Assembly: GCF_900091475.1 (NCBI RefSeq)
Contig: NZ_FMIB01000002.1
Coordinates: forward strand, 4,588,001 to 4,652,000
Source: Micromonospora chersina
GTDB lineage: Bacteria; Actinomycetota; Actinomycetes; Mycobacteriales; Micromonosporaceae
DNA length: 64,000 nucleotides
Direction: 5' to 3'
The position numbers and the translations under genes are program-made. Shown piece by piece: positions 44,864 to 53,465 of this stretch (position 1 is its first letter; the number at the start of each line of letters is the position of its first letter). The notes under the pieces were generated by a model. That model made no database searches. It had not been told where the DNA came from and saw nothing but the letters and a program-made list of their open reading frames with translations.

Positions 44864-45844
44864 TTGGCCCCGCTCGCCCCGCCGGTCGCCGCCGTCCGGC
44901 TCGCCGTACGCCGGGCGCTGGCCGGGCTGCCCGGGGCCGGGCCGGTGCTGGTGGCCTGCTCCGGCGGCGCCGACTCGCTCGCCCTGGCGGCCGCCACCGC
45001 CTTCGTGGCGCCCCGCCTCGGCCGCCGGGCCGGTCTCGTGACCGTCGACCACGGCCTGCAACCCGGCTCGGCCGAGCGCGCCGAGGGGGTGGCCCGGTGG
45101 GCGGCCGAGAGCGGGCTCGACCCCGTCGAGGTGGTCCCGGTGACCGTCGCCGGCCGGCCCGGCGGCCCGGAGGCGGCCGCCCGCGAGGCCCGGTACGCCG
45201 CCCTCGTCGCCGCCGCCCGCCGGCACGACGCGGCCGGGGTCCTGCTCGGGCACACCCGGGACGACCAGGCCGAGACGGTGCTGCTCGCGCTGGCCCGGGG
45301 CGCCGGCCCGCGCGGCCTCTCGGGCATGCCGCCCCGGCGCGAGCTGGACGGCGTGCCGCTGCTGCGCCCGCTGCTCGACGTCTCCCGCGACGACACCCGG
45401 GAGGCGTGCGCGGCGCTCGGGCTCACGCCGTGGGCGGACCCGCACAACGTCGACCCCGCGTACGCCCGGTCGCGGGTCCGCGCCGACCTGCTTCCGGCGC
45501 TTGTCGAGGCGCTCGGTCCCGGGGTGGTGGGCAATCTGGCCCGGACCGCCCGGCTGCTGGCCGCCGACACCGCCGCGCTGGACGACCTCGCGGCCGCCGC
45601 GCTCACCGAGGTCCGGGCCGCCGAGGGCGGGCTATCGGTCGACGGCCTGGCCGCGCTGCCGGCGGCGGTACGCACCCGGGTGCTGCACGCCTGGGCCCGC
45701 GAGCTGGGCGCCCCGCCGGCCGCCCTGTCGCACCGGCACGTGGCGGCGCTGGACGCCCTGGTCACCGACTGGCACGGGCAGGGCCCCGCGCACCTGCCCG
45801 GCGGCCTCCCGGTGCGCCGCCAGGCCGGTCGCCTCACCACCTGA
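44864..45844 (+). CDS. tilS: tRNA(Ile)-lysidine synthetase
   Basis: A 326-residue enzyme that converts C34 of tRNA-Ile(CAU) to lysidine. The N-type PP-loop SGGADSLALAAA (about 32-43), DHGLQPGSAERA and GHTRDDQAETVLL are diagnostic. The C-terminal tRNA-binding part is short, as in Actinobacteria. The start is TTG at 44864, directly after the DUF2342 stop; no ATG or GTG alternative keeps the N-terminal helix before the PP-loop. Essential gene in most bacteria. Confidence 0.93.
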   Translation: MAPLAPPVAAVRLAVRRALAGLPGAGPVLVACSGGADSLALAAATAFVAPRLGRRAGLVTVDHGLQPGSAERAEGVARWAAESGLDPVEVVPVTVAGRPGGPEAAAREARYAALVAAARRHDAAGVLLGHTRDDQAETVLLALARGAGPRGLSGMPPRRELDGVPLLRPLLDVSRDDTREACAALGLTPWADPHNVDPAYARSRVRADLLPALVEALGPGVVGNLARTARLLAADTAALDDLAAAALTEVRAAEGGLSVDGLAALPAAVRTRVLHAWARELGAPPAALSHRHVAALDALVTDWHGQGPAHLPGGLPVRRQAGRLTT

Positions 45845-45989
45845 CCAGCCCCGGCGGACCGCCCGCCGGAACGCCGGCCCACCGAGGTGGCGGTGTTCCA
45901 CCGCACGGGACACCGCCGGCTCGCCGAGCCGGCGGTGGTGGGCGCGCCGAGGGGTCGCCGGGAGCCGCCGGAGGCGGTAGACAGGGCGC

Positions 45990-47615
45990 ATGGCGTACCC
46001 CCGACAGCCGTTGCTGGCCCCCCAGGGCGCCGTCGCGACCAGCCAGCCGCTCGCGGCGGCCGCGGGCCTGGCCGTGCTGCGGCGCGGCGGCAACGCCGTC
46101 GACGCGGCGCTGGCCACCGCGATCACCCTGACCGTGGTGCAGCCGCCCTCGAACGACATCGGCGGCGACCTGTTCGCGATCGTCTGGGACGGTGAGCGGC
46201 TGCACGGTTTGAACGCCTCCGGCCGCTCCCCGGCGGCGCTGACCCGGGAGCTGGTGCTGGCCGCGACGGACCGGCGCGGCGCCGCGCCGGTCGACGCGCT
46301 CGGCGGCGCGCAGGGCGAGGGGCGCACCGTGCCGGCCCGGGGCTGGCTGCCGGTGACCGTGCCGGGCGCACCGGCCGGCTGGCGGGACCTGCACGAGCGG
46401 TTCGGCTCGCTGCCCTTCGCCGACCTGTTCGCCGACGCGATCGGCTACGCCGAGCGCGGCTACCCGGTGGCCCCGGGCACGGCGGCCACCTGGGCGCGCG
46501 GGGTGGCCGCGCACGACGGGCTGACCGGCGCGGAGCACGCCGAGTTCCGCCGGGTGTTCACGGTGGACGGCCGGGCGCCGCGGCCGGGGGAGTGGTGGCG
46601 CAACCCCGACGCGGCCGGCACGCTGCGGCGGATCGCGGAGAGCGGCGCGGCGGACTTCTACCGGGGGCGGATCACGGCGGCGATCGACGACCACGCGGCC
46701 CGCACCGGCGGGTTCCTCACCGGGGACGACCTGGGCCGGCACGCGTCGACCTGGGTCGATCCGGTCTCGGTCCGCTACCGGGGGCACGAGGTGTGGGAGC
46801 TGCCGCCCAACGGGCAGGGGATCGCCGCGCTGCTGGCGCTCCAGATCCTCGACGGGGTGGACCTGGCCGCGCTGTCGCCGGAGGAACGGCTGCACTGGCA
46901 GATCGAGGCCGTGAAGCTCGGCTTCGCCGACGCGCACGCCCACGTGGCCGACCCGGAGCGGGCCGAGGTGCCGACGGCGCTGCTCGACAGGGGCTACGCG
47001 GCGGCCCGCCGGGCGCTGGTCACCGGGCGGGCGGGTGACCCGGTGGCCGGCGAGCCGGAGCGCGGCGGCACCGTCTACCTCTGCACGGCCGACGCCGGCG
47101 GCATGATGGTCAGCCTGATCCAGTCGACCTACCTGGCGTTCGGCTCGCACGTGGTCGTCCCCGGGCACGGCTTCGCGCTGCAGAACCGCGGCCTCGGCTT
47201 CCGGCTCGACAGGCACCACCCCAACGTCGTGGGGCCGGCGAAACGGCCGTTCCACACGATCATCCCGGGCTTCCTGACCCGGGACGGGGCACCGGTCGGA
47301 CCGTTCGGGGTGATGGGCGGGCACATGCAGCCGCAGGGGCACGTGCAGCTCGTCTCGGCCACCGTCGACGCGGGGCGTGACCCGCAGGCGGCCCTGGACA
47401 CCCCGCGCTGGTACTGGCACGCCGGCCGGACCCTGCTGATCGAGCCGGACCTCGACCCCGAGGTGGTCGCGGGGTTGCGGTCGCGCGGGCACGAGGTCAC
47501 CGTCGCGGCCGAGCCGTCGGTCTTCGGGTACGGCCAGGCGATCTGGCGTGCGCCCGGTGGCGGGTACGTGGCCGGGTCGGAGTCCCGGGTCGACGGCGCG
47601 ATGCTGGGCTGGTGA
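45990..47615 (+). CDS. Gamma-glutamyltransferase/transpeptidase family protein
   Basis: A 541-residue Ntn-hydrolase of the gamma-GT family. LRRGGNAVDAALAT, VQPPSNDIGGD and the self-cleavage site at Thr361 (RGGTVYLCTAD) are present, then GHGFALQNRG and PFGVMGGHMQPQGH. The usual TTHFSVVD run is TVYLCTAD, as in the YwrD/cephalosporin acylase-like branch. No signal peptide is visible, so it is probably cytosolic or non-classical. It lies between tilS and hpt, which are neighbours in M. tuberculosis, so it is an insertion in the block. Its stop abuts that of the convergent regulator. Confidence 0.9.
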   Translation: MAYPRQPLLAPQGAVATSQPLAAAAGLAVLRRGGNAVDAALATAITLTVVQPPSNDIGGDLFAIVWDGERLHGLNASGRSPAALTRELVLAATDRRGAAPVDALGGAQGEGRTVPARGWLPVTVPGAPAGWRDLHERFGSLPFADLFADAIGYAERGYPVAPGTAATWARGVAAHDGLTGAEHAEFRRVFTVDGRAPRPGEWWRNPDAAGTLRRIAESGAADFYRGRITAAIDDHAARTGGFLTGDDLGRHASTWVDPVSVRYRGHEVWELPPNGQGIAALLALQILDGVDLAALSPEERLHWQIEAVKLGFADAHAHVADPERAEVPTALLDRGYAAARRALVTGRAGDPVAGEPERGGTVYLCTADAGGMMVSLIQSTYLAFGSHVVVPGHGFALQNRGLGFRLDRHHPNVVGPAKRPFHTIIPGFLTRDGAPVGPFGVMGGHMQPQGHVQLVSATVDAGRDPQAALDTPRWYWHAGRTLLIEPDLDPEVVAGLRSRGHEVTVAAEPSVFGYGQAIWRAPGGGYVAGSESRVDGAMLGW

Positions 47616-48578
47616 TCAGGCGTCGACCCGCTCCCGGAAGGTCGTCCGGTAGGCGTGCGGGGTGGTGCCCACCCGGCGGGTGAAGTGGTGCCGCAGCGCC
47701 GCCGCGTCGCCGAACCCGGCCTGGTCGGCGACGCTCTCGACGCTCAGCCGGGTCTCCTCCAGCAGCCGGCGGGCCAGCAGCACCCGCTGGTTGGTCAGCC
47801 AGTCGTGCGGGGTGGTGCCGGTCTCGGCGCGGAACCGGCGGGCGAAGGTACGCGGAGCCATCCCGGCCCGGGCGGCCAGCTCGTCCACGGTCACCGCCCG
47901 GTCCAGGTGCCCCATGAGCCACTCCAGCACCGGCTCCAGGGTGGGCGCCTCGGGCGCCTTGGGGATGGGCGCCTCGACGTACTGGGACTGGCCGCCGTCG
48001 CGGTGCGGTGGGACGACCATCCGGCGGGCGAGCCGGGTGGCCGTGGCCGAGCCGTGCTCCTGGCGGACCAGGTGCAGGCAGGCGTCGATCCCGGCGGCGG
48101 TGCCGGCGCTGGTGAGCAGCCGGCCGTCCTGCACGTAGAGCGAGTTGCACTGCACCCGGGCCGCCGGGAACCGCTCCTGGAGCTCGTCGACGTGCCGCCA
48201 GTGGGTGGTGCAGTCCCGCCCGTCGAGCAGCCCGGCCTCACCGAGCACGAACGCCCCGGAGCAGACGCTGAGCAGCCAGGCGCCCCGGTCGGCGGCCCGC
48301 CGCAGCGCGGCCAGCACGGGCTCGGGGACCGGCGTCCGCCCGTCACCGTGCGCGGGCACCGCCACCAGGTCGGCGGACTCGATCGGGGTCAGGCCGGCGG
48401 TCGGGGTGAGCTGGAAGCCGGACCGGCTGCGGACCGGCCCGCCGTCGACGGTGCAGACGTCGAACCGGTAGCCGGGGAAGCCGTCGGCGGTGCGGTCGGT
48501 GCCGAACACCTCCGCGACGACCCCGAGTTCGAACACGGCGACCTCTTCGAGGGCGACGACGGCGACCGAGCGAAGCAT
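47616..48578 (-). CDS. GlxA-type AraC regulator with DJ-1/PfpI domain
   Basis: A 320-residue regulator. The N-terminal class I amidotransferase-like domain (about 1-170) has the nucleophile-elbow cysteine in LLSVCSGAFVLGEAG; the C-terminal AraC domain (about 220-315) has two helix-turn-helix motifs, including TVDELAARAGMAPRTFARRF and SVESVADQAGFGDAAALRHHF. Related proteins sense amidated or cyclic nucleotide metabolites. It ends directly against the gamma-glutamyltransferase gene and may control it, though they converge. The ATG at 48578 follows a -10 hexamer. Confidence 0.92.
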   Translation of the reverse strand: MLRSVAVVALEEVAVFELGVVAEVFGTDRTADGFPGYRFDVCTVDGGPVRSRSGFQLTPTAGLTPIESADLVAVPAHGDGRTPVPEPVLAALRRAADRGAWLLSVCSGAFVLGEAGLLDGRDCTTHWRHVDELQERFPAARVQCNSLYVQDGRLLTSAGTAAGIDACLHLVRQEHGSATATRLARRMVVPPHRDGGQSQYVEAPIPKAPEAPTLEPVLEWLMGHLDRAVTVDELAARAGMAPRTFARRFRAETGTTPHDWLTNQRVLLARRLLEETRLSVESVADQAGFGDAAALRHHFTRRVGTTPHAYRTTFRERVDA

Positions 48579-48584
48579 GTGACG

Positions 48585-48590
48585 AGGGTA
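48585..48590 (-). promoter_or_regulatory. -10 element of the leaderless GlxA-type regulator
   Basis: TACCCT on the minus strand ends six bases before the ATG at 48578; no ribosome site is present. Confidence 0.55.
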
Positions 48591-48728
48591 ACCCGACAGG
48601 TGGCAGGAAATCGAGGCTCACTGGCATTTCTGCCACTGTCCGATGGGTACGGCGGCTCGCAGAATTGATGGTGTCCGGTGCGCACCGGCGGCGAAACCCA
48701 CATCAACCACGCGAAAGTGAGCGCCGCC

Positions 48729-48866
48729 ATGACCGTTCTGCTGCTCCTCCTCTTCCTGCTCCTCCTCGTGGGCGCCAGCGCCTCCGGGCTGACCGCCGAC
48801 AGCCGCGACTCGGCCGACTGGAAGCCGACCGAGGACGGGCGCCGCTGGCGCTCGCGCACCTGCTGA
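48729..48866 (+). CDS. Small single-helix membrane protein
   Basis: A 45-residue product: a very hydrophobic N-terminal helix TVLLLLLFLLLLVGASA followed by a polar tail GLTADSRDSADWKPTEDGRR. The tail has full third-position GC bias, so translation is plausible. Alternatives are GTG at 48717 or 48678. I do not recognise a function; such helix-tail miniproteins are common in Actinobacteria. It lies between the GlxA-type regulator and hpt. Confidence 0.5.
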   Translation: MTVLLLLLFLLLLVGASASGLTADSRDSADWKPTEDGRRWRSRTC

Positions 48867-48965
48867 GGTGATTTGCTCCGTCTGCGCCGTTAATCCCCGG
48901 CGGGACCGCGCCAAAAGGGGCGGCCCCGCCGACGGAGGCCATAGGGCGTACGGCAGGCTAGGAGC

Positions 48966-49541
48966 ATGGCTGACGGCTCCTGGTACGACGCCGACATCGA
49001 CCACGTGATCATCTCCGAGGCGCAGATCCGCGAGAAGACCGCTGAACTGGCCAAGCAGGTCTCGGCGGACTACGCGCACGTCGAGGACGGTCTCCTGCTC
49101 GTCTGCGTGCTCAAGGGCGCGGTCATGTTCATGGCCGACTTCGCCCGCGCGCTGGGCCGCCAGGGCCCGCCCGCCGAGCTGGACTTCATGGCCATCTCCT
49201 CGTACGGCCAGGGCACCACCTCCTCCGGCGTGGTGCGGATCCTCAAGGACCTGGACCGGGACATCGCCGGCCGGCACGTGGTGGTCGTCGAGGACATCGT
49301 CGACTCCGGCCTGACCCTCTCCTGGCTGCTGCGTTACCTGGAGTCGCGCTCCGCGGCCAGCGTCGAGGTGGTCGCCCTGTTCCGCAAGCCGGACGCGGTG
49401 AAGGTGCCGGTCCCCGTGAAGTACGTGGGCTTCGACATCCCGACCGAGTTCGTGGTCGGCTACGGCCTCGACTTCGGCGAGCGCTACCGCGAGCTGCCCT
49501 ACGTCGGCGTGCTGAAGCCCGAGGTCTACGCCCGGGCCTGA
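48966..49541 (+). CDS. hpt: Hypoxanthine phosphoribosyltransferase
   Basis: A 191-residue purine salvage enzyme. The PRPP motif VVVVEDIVDSGLTLSW (about 100-115), the VCVLKGAVMFMADF loop and SSYGQGTTSSG flexible loop are complete; the C-terminal VGFDIPTEFVVGYGLDFGERYR is the purine-binding end. It makes IMP or GMP from hypoxanthine or guanine and PRPP. The ATG at 48966 has a possible CAGGCT -10 six bases upstream. It precedes ftsH as in Rv3624c/Rv3610c, with a 378-bp gap. Confidence 0.95.
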   Translation: MADGSWYDADIDHVIISEAQIREKTAELAKQVSADYAHVEDGLLLVCVLKGAVMFMADFARALGRQGPPAELDFMAISSYGQGTTSSGVVRILKDLDRDIAGRHVVVVEDIVDSGLTLSWLLRYLESRSAASVEVVALFRKPDAVKVPVPVKYVGFDIPTEFVVGYGLDFGERYRELPYVGVLKPEVYARA

Positions 49542-49919
49542 CCCCGGCGCCCCGCCGGTCGTCAGCCGACGTTCAGCGGGCTCTCAGCCTTCCGGTCTAC
49601 GGTAGAGGCCGGTGACGTGGAGGCACCCTCCACGCCCGACCCCTCGAACCGCGTGACCGGGCGGTCGGGTGGCCGGGTGGGGAGCTCCCCGCCACGCCGG
49701 CTCAAACCCGGGTTCGCCGTACGCGTAAGTGCCGGGCTCGCAAGCTCACATCTGGCACGAACGGTGTACCGTCGAATGACCGCGGCGCGGCAGTTCGCGC
49801 GTCTCGGGGTCGGGGCCGGCCCGCACGGCGGCTGCGGCCGCCGCCCGAGGCGGCGACACCATTCAGACGGTCAGGACGTCGATCAGGAGGATGCGGGCGC
49901 CTCGGTGCCCGACAACAGC
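49542..49919. promoter_or_regulatory. Long leader/promoter region before ftsH
   Basis: This 378-bp gap has no gene. It holds TACGGT (49598-49603) as a possible -10, a perfect 8-bp hairpin CGTGGAGG-CAC-CCTCCACG (49616-49634), the palindrome GGGGAGCTCCCC (49679-49690), another TAnnnT (TACCGT, 49767-49772) and AGGAGG at 49885-49890. Two promoters with a structured leader would fit a stress-controlled protease gene. Confidence 0.4.
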
Positions 49920-51929
49920 ATGGAACGTACGCGTTTCTTCCGCCGACCGGTGGTCTGGATCATCCTGGTCATCCTCGGCGCCGTTGTGCTCAGTCAACTC
50001 TTCACGGCTGGCCCCAGCTACCACCGCGTGGACACGTCGGTGGCGCTCGACCAGCTCCACACCGCAAAGATCAACAAGGCGGTCTTCCAGGACAAGGAGC
50101 AGACGCTCCAGCTCGACCTGGCCCAGAAGACGAAGTTCGGCGACACCACCACCGACCGGATCGAGGCCCAGTTCCCCTACGAGGTGGGCAGCCAGATCTG
50201 GGGCGAGGTGCTGGACGCCAAGGCGGCCAACCGGATCACCGGCCCGGCCGACACCAAGGTGTCGTCGGACAGCATCTGGGTGAGCCTGCTGGTCAACCTC
50301 CTGCCCATCGCGCTGCTCGTGCTCCTGCTGCTGTTCTTCATGTCGCAGATGCAGGGCGGCGGCTCCCGGGTGCTCAACTTCGGCAAGTCCAAGGCGAAGA
50401 TGATCACCAAGGACACGCCGAAGACCACCTTCGCGGACGTGGCCGGGGCGGACGAGGCCGTCGAGGAACTGCACGAGATCAAGGACTTCCTGCAGAACCC
50501 GGCGAAGTACCAGGCCCTGGGCGCCAAGATCCCGAAGGGCGTGCTGCTCTTCGGCCCGCCCGGAACCGGTAAGACCCTGCTCGCCCGCGCGGTCGCCGGT
50601 GAGGCCGGCGTGCCGTTCTACTCCATCTCCGGCTCGGACTTCGTGGAGATGTTCGTCGGTGTCGGCGCCAGCCGGGTCCGCGACCTCTTCGAGCAGGCCA
50701 AGTCGAACGCGCCCGCCATCGTCTTCGTCGACGAGATCGACGCGGTCGGCCGGCACCGTGGCGCCGGCATGGGCGGCGGCCACGACGAGCGGGAGCAGAC
50801 CCTCAACCAGCTGCTGGTCGAGATGGACGGCTTCGACACCAAGGGCGGGGTCATCCTGATCGCCGCCACCAACCGGCCCGACATCCTCGACCCGGCGCTG
50901 CTGCGCCCGGGCCGCTTCGACCGGCAGATCCCGGTCGACGCCCCCGACATGGAGGGCCGCAAGGCCATCCTGCGGGTGCACGCCAAGGGCAAGCCGTTCA
51001 CGCCCGACGTCGACCTCGACTCGGTCGCCCGGCGCACCCCCGGCTTCAGCGGCGCCGACCTGGCCAACGTGATCAACGAGTCCGCGCTGCTCACCGCCCG
51101 CAAGGACCAGCGGGCGATCACCAACGACTCCCTGGAGGAGTCGATCGACCGGGTGATCGCCGGTCCGCAGCGCCGGACCCGGGTGATGAGCGACCAGGAG
51201 AAGAAGATCACCGCGTACCACGAGGGTGGGCACGCTCTTGTCGCCTGGGCGCTGCCGCACGCCGCGCCCGTGCACAAGGTGACCATCCTGTCCCGGGGCC
51301 GGTCGCTGGGCCACACCCTGGTCCTGCCGACCGAGGACAAGTACACCCAGACCCGGGCCGAGATGATCGACACCCTGGCGTACGCGCTGGGTGGCCGGGC
51401 CGCCGAGGAACTGGTGTTCCACGAGCCCACCACGGGCGCCGGCAACGACATCGAGAAGGCCACGCAGCTGGCCCGCGCGATGATCACCCAGTACGGCATG
51501 AGCTCCAAGCTCGGCGCGATCAAGTACGGCACCAGCGGGGACGAGCCGTTCCTCGGCCGCAACATGGGCCACGAGCGGGACTACTCGGACGCGGTGGCCG
51601 CCGAGATCGACGGCGAGATGCGGGCGCTGATCGAGCTGGCGCACGACGAGGCCTGGGAGATCCTGGTCGAATACCGGGACGTCCTGGACAACATCGTGCT
51701 CGAGCTGATGGAGAAGGAAACCCTCTCCACGGCCGACATGGCCCGGATCTGCGCCCGGGTGGCGAAGCGCCCGCCGATGGCCCCCTACCACGGCTTCGGC
51801 AAGCGTCAGCCCTCCACCGAGCCCCCCGTGCTCACCCCGGCCGAGAAGGAGACGCTGAAGGCGCAGGCGCAGGCCGATGGCGCCTCGGTCAGCGGCTCCC
51901 CCTCCAACAACTCGGACGGTACCCACTGA
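49920..51929 (+). CDS. ftsH: ATP-dependent zinc metalloprotease FtsH
   Basis: A 669-residue membrane AAA protease. Two helices (about 9-27 and 118-140) bracket the exterior domain; the AAA domain has Walker A Lys218 in GPPGTGKT, Walker [13 protein letters not shown], the pore motif [11 protein letters not shown] and second-region homology [11 protein letters not shown]; the protease has His434-Glu435-x-x-His438 (HEGGH). It degrades unfolded membrane and short-lived proteins. The tail is Gln/Ser-rich. The ATG at 49920 and an in-frame GTG at 49905 are both possible; the AGGAGG site at 49885-49890 is slightly closer to the GTG. Confidence 0.95.
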   Translation: MERTRFFRRPVVWIILVILGAVVLSQLFTAGPSYHRVDTSVALDQLHTAKINKAVFQDKEQTLQLDLAQKTKFGDTTTDRIEAQFPYEVGSQIWGEVLDAKAANRITGPADTKVSSDSIWVSLLVNLLPIALLVLLLLFFMSQMQGGGSRVLNFGKSKAKMITKDTPKTTFADVAGADEAVEELHEIKDFLQNPAKYQALGAKIPKGVLLFGPPGTGKTLLARAVAGEAGVPFYSISGSDFVEMFVGVGASRVRDLFEQAKSNAPAIVFVDEIDAVGRHRGAGMGGGHDEREQTLNQLLVEMDGFDTKGGVILIAATNRPDILDPALLRPGRFDRQIPVDAPDMEGRKAILRVHAKGKPFTPDVDLDSVARRTPGFSGADLANVINESALLTARKDQRAITNDSLEESIDRVIAGPQRRTRVMSDQEKKITAYHEGGHALVAWALPHAAPVHKVTILSRGRSLGHTLVLPTEDKYTQTRAEMIDTLAYALGGRAAEELVFHEPTTGAGNDIEKATQLARAMITQYGMSSKLGAIKYGTSGDEPFLGRNMGHERDYSDAVAAEIDGEMRALIELAHDEAWEILVEYRDVLDNIVLELMEKETLSTADMARICARVAKRPPMAPYHGFGKRQPSTEPPVLTPAEKETLKAQAQADGASVSGSPSNNSDGTH

Positions 51930-52630
51930 GCAGCGACCCGACGGCCAGCTCCCCCAACCGGGAGCTGGCCGTCTCCGCGACCGAGCCCGACGGCGACGAC
52001 GCGCTCGACTACGTCGCCGCCCGCCTGATCAGCGGCAAGCTGACCGGGCGGCCGGTGGAGGAGAGCGTCGACCTGGCCCGCATCGAGAAGGCGGTCCGGG
52101 AGATCCTCGTGGCGGTCGGCGAGGACCCGGACCGGGACGGCCTCCAGCAGACGCCGGCCCGGGTCGCCCGCGCGTACGCCGAGCTCTTCGCCGGCCTGCG
52201 GGTCGACCCGGCGCAGGTGCTCAGCACCACCTTCGAGGCCAACCACGAGGAGCTGGTGCTCGTCCGGGACATCGACGTGATGAGCCTCTGCGAGCACCAC
52301 CTGCTCCCGTTCCGGGGCAGCGCGCACATCGGCTACATCCCCGGGCCGGACGGCCGCATCACCGGCCTGTCCAAGCTGGCCCGGCTGGTCGAGGTGTTCG
52401 CCCGGCGCCCGCAGGTGCAGGAGCGGCTGACCTCGCAGATCGCCGACCTGCTGATGACCAAGCTGGCGCCGCGGGGCGTCGTGGTGGTGCTCGAATGCGA
52501 GCACATGTGCATGGCGATGCGCGGCATCCAGAAGTCCGGCGCCAAGACCATCACCTCGGCGGTCCGCGGCACCCTCCAGCACGACGCCAAGTCGCGCGCC
52601 GAGGCCATGGCGCTGATCATCCCCCGCTGA
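51926..52630 (+). CDS. folE: GTP cyclohydrolase I, apparently with a CTG start
   Basis: The catalytic core ([25 protein letters not shown] zinc site, [31 protein letters not shown]) makes dihydroneopterin triphosphate from GTP, the first folate step. The first standard start in frame is GTG at 52055 (191 residues), with no ribosome site. All 42 codons between 51929 and 52054 end in G or C, showing that the frame is translated upstream. The only codon before them that could start is CTG at 51926, which overlaps the ftsH TGA (CTGA). I therefore give 234 residues; the shorter form is the alternative. Confidence 0.85.
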   Translation: MSSDPTASSPNRELAVSATEPDGDDALDYVAARLISGKLTGRPVEESVDLARIEKAVREILVAVGEDPDRDGLQQTPARVARAYAELFAGLRVDPAQVLSTTFEANHEELVLVRDIDVMSLCEHHLLPFRGSAHIGYIPGPDGRITGLSKLARLVEVFARRPQVQERLTSQIADLLMTKLAPRGVVVVLECEHMCMAMRGIQKSGAKTITSAVRGTLQHDAKSRAEAMALIIPR

Positions 52631-52640
52631 CCGCAGCGAG

Positions 52641-52670
52641 ACAGGGCCCTGCCTCCTGGGAGGGCCCTGT
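52641..52670 (+). terminator. Hairpin terminator after folE
   Basis: ACAGGGCCCT and AGGGCCCTGT form a perfect 10-bp stem with a 10-nt loop, 11 bp after the stop. It marks the end of the conserved block; folP, folB and folK, which usually follow, are not here. Confidence 0.85.
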
Positions 52671-52721
52671 GTCGTGTCCGGGGGTCACCCGCCGCCGCGC
52701 GAGCGGCCGGAGGGCGTCGAG

Positions 52722-53423
52722 TCAGTCGGCCAGCATGGCCAGCAGCAGCCCGGCCGTGGTCAACACCGCCGGGACCAGGCAGACCAGCGCGCCGAAGCGG
52801 GGCGTCCGGTCCACCCGGTCGGCCGGGCGGGGCCGGAACAGCCGCCCCACCGCGAGCCAGCCCAGCATGAACGCGACCGCCGGCAACGGCAGCCCGACCA
52901 CCAGCGCGACAACGGTCAGCGGGCCGGTGCCGGTGGCGAGGAACAGCACGAGCTGGACCAGCGGCACCAGCAGCGCCAGCGGACCGTAGACCAGCAGGTT
53001 GCGCGGGTGCGCCGGCCAGCGGGCCAGCCGGGGCAGGCCGCGCGCCGCGAGACTGTCGTCCGCCGAGTCCGCCCAGCCCCGGGCGGACCGCAGGGCGGCC
53101 AGCACGGCCGCCGGACCGGCCGCCATCGGTCGGGCCGCCTCGGTCACCTCGGGGGGCGTCGGGACCAGCGAGATCGCGGGTACGCCCAGCTCACGCAGCC
53201 GCGACTGCTGCGGGGCGAGCCGCTCACGGACCGCCGTCAGCTCCTCCCGGGCCGCCGCCACCGACCGGGCCTGCTCGCTCGCGGCGGTCGCCGCCGCCCG
53301 GCGTACGCCGTCGAGCTGGCGCGCGGCGGCCACGTAGTCCGCCCAGGCCGCCCCGGCCGCGTCCACATCCACCGTCGGGCCGCCGGACCGGGGCGCGGGG
53401 ACGGCCGTGCCGGTCTCACTCAT
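52722..53423 (-). CDS. Coiled-coil and multi-helix membrane protein paired with FtsK-like ATPase
   Basis: A 233-residue protein: a short polar N-terminus, a helical segment of Ala/Arg/Glu heptads (about 35-85, AAREELTAVRERLAP) that should form a coiled coil, then three to four membrane helices (about 140-230). No known family. GGGGAGGAGCC precedes the ATG, a strong site that fixes the start. It lies 42 bp after the FtsK-like gene on the same strand; the pair is probably one unit, with this protein anchoring the ATPase. Function unknown. Confidence 0.7.
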   Translation of the reverse strand: MSETGTAVPAPRSGGPTVDVDAAGAAWADYVAAARQLDGVRRAAATAASEQARSVAAAREELTAVRERLAPQQSRLRELGVPAISLVPTPPEVTEAARPMAAGPAAVLAALRSARGWADSADDSLAARGLPRLARWPAHPRNLLVYGPLALLVPLVQLVLFLATGTGPLTVVALVVGLPLPAVAFMLGWLAVGRLFRPRPADRVDRTPRFGALVCLVPAVLTTAGLLLAMLAD

Positions 53424-53465
53424 GGCTCCTCCCCGTTGGCATTCGTGGCGGCCCACTCCGCGCGC

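Noticed and set aside
49752..49767. TGGCACG followed by GTGTA, resembling a sigma-54 -24/-12 promoter before ftsH
   Set aside because: Actinobacteria lack sigma-54, and the -12 half does not match TTGCA.
49617..49904. Extension of the ftsH frame upstream to GTG 49617
   Set aside because: The frame is open only by chance: its codons lack the GC3 bias, and hairpins and -10-like boxes lie within it. GTG at 49905 remains possible.
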